From Phycisphaeraceae bacterium (GTDB taxonomy: Bacteria > Planctomycetota > Phycisphaerae > Phycisphaerales > UBA1924), in the NCBI GenBank assembly GCA_026126345.1, contig JAHCJH010000007.1:1-48866 (forward strand): a stretch of DNA of 48,866 bases, given 5' to 3'. Each line of letters starts with the position of its first letter. The first letter of the stretch is position 1. The position numbers and the translations under genes are program-made. Positions 48,850 to 48,866 of this stretch are shown piece after piece. The notes beneath the pieces are model-generated. The model had not been told where the DNA came from, ran no database searches, and saw nothing but the letters and a program-made list of their open reading frames with translations.

Positions 48850-48866
48850 GGGGGGGGGGGGGGGGG
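48850..48866. other. Poly-G run at the contig end (probable sequencing artefact)
   Basis: The last 17 bases are all G. No comparable run exists elsewhere in the window. Two-colour Illumina reads give poly-G at read ends when signal is lost, so this is probably an assembly-edge artefact and not genomic sequence. Confidence 0.85.

Overview
The window is a very GC-rich bacterial chromosome piece. Genes are packed tightly on both strands, GTG starts are frequent, and many neighbours overlap by exactly 4 nt. The gene set suggests a Gram-negative-type planctomycete, probably of the Phycisphaerae. Pointers are a SUMF1-like secreted protein with a planctomycete-style N-terminus, a prepilin-type protein, squalene-hopene cyclase, an LpxL-like acyltransferase, a PQQ-repeat protein and a FlgM-like anti-sigma factor. 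The phylum call is inference. The last 17 bases are all G, which looks like a contig-end artefact. I saw no rRNA, tRNA, CRISPR array or transposase.

Layout. 1-1866 (minus): clpS, a SerA-like dehydrogenase and a truncated SUMF1-like gene. 2065-4291 (plus): an HU gene overlapping a secreted unknown protein that appears frameshifted. 4298-7804 (minus): comEC and a prepilin-type protein. 8031-9718 (plus): a YrdC-like/low-MW phosphatase fusion overlapping rpiB. 9731-13990 (minus): a 1419-aa PQQ/TPR protein. 14156-15511 (plus): a small membrane protein and a proline-rich lipoprotein. 15533-16672 (minus): a Nif3-like protein. 16712-20590 (plus): ispE, a ROK kinase, argB and an M28 peptidase. 20622-20912 (minus): flgM. 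21135-22739: a convergent pair of membrane-anchored unknowns.

22916-29495 (plus) is the most distinctive region: an MptE-like (DUF115) protein, an NTP-transferase-like protein with a cysteine-less radical-SAM/SPASM-like half, then neuA, neuB and neuC. MptE-like proteins together with nonulosonic acid genes are typical of flagellin sialylation-type glycosylation, and flgM lies 2 kb upstream. An HDOD gene with a clear intrinsic terminator, miaA, topA and a small membrane protein follow.

34984-40608 (minus) could be one operon: a membrane coiled-coil protein, a solute-binding lipoprotein, an M20 amidohydrolase and a short uvrC. 40909-44312 (plus): a GT4-type glycosyltransferase overlapping squalene-hopene cyclase, followed by a 6-copy heptamer repeat. 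44388-48725 (minus): a membrane coiled-coil protein with a BRCT-like C-terminus, an LpxL-like acyltransferase, a single-domain response regulator and three small proteins of unknown function.

A recurring theme is proteins that keep the family fold but lack part of the usual active site or a domain: ComEC (metallo-beta-lactamase ligands), the YrdC half of the fusion (KxR motif), ROK (zinc cysteines), UvrC (no HhH) and the radical-SAM-like half (no cysteines). All of these are read by eye from sequence.
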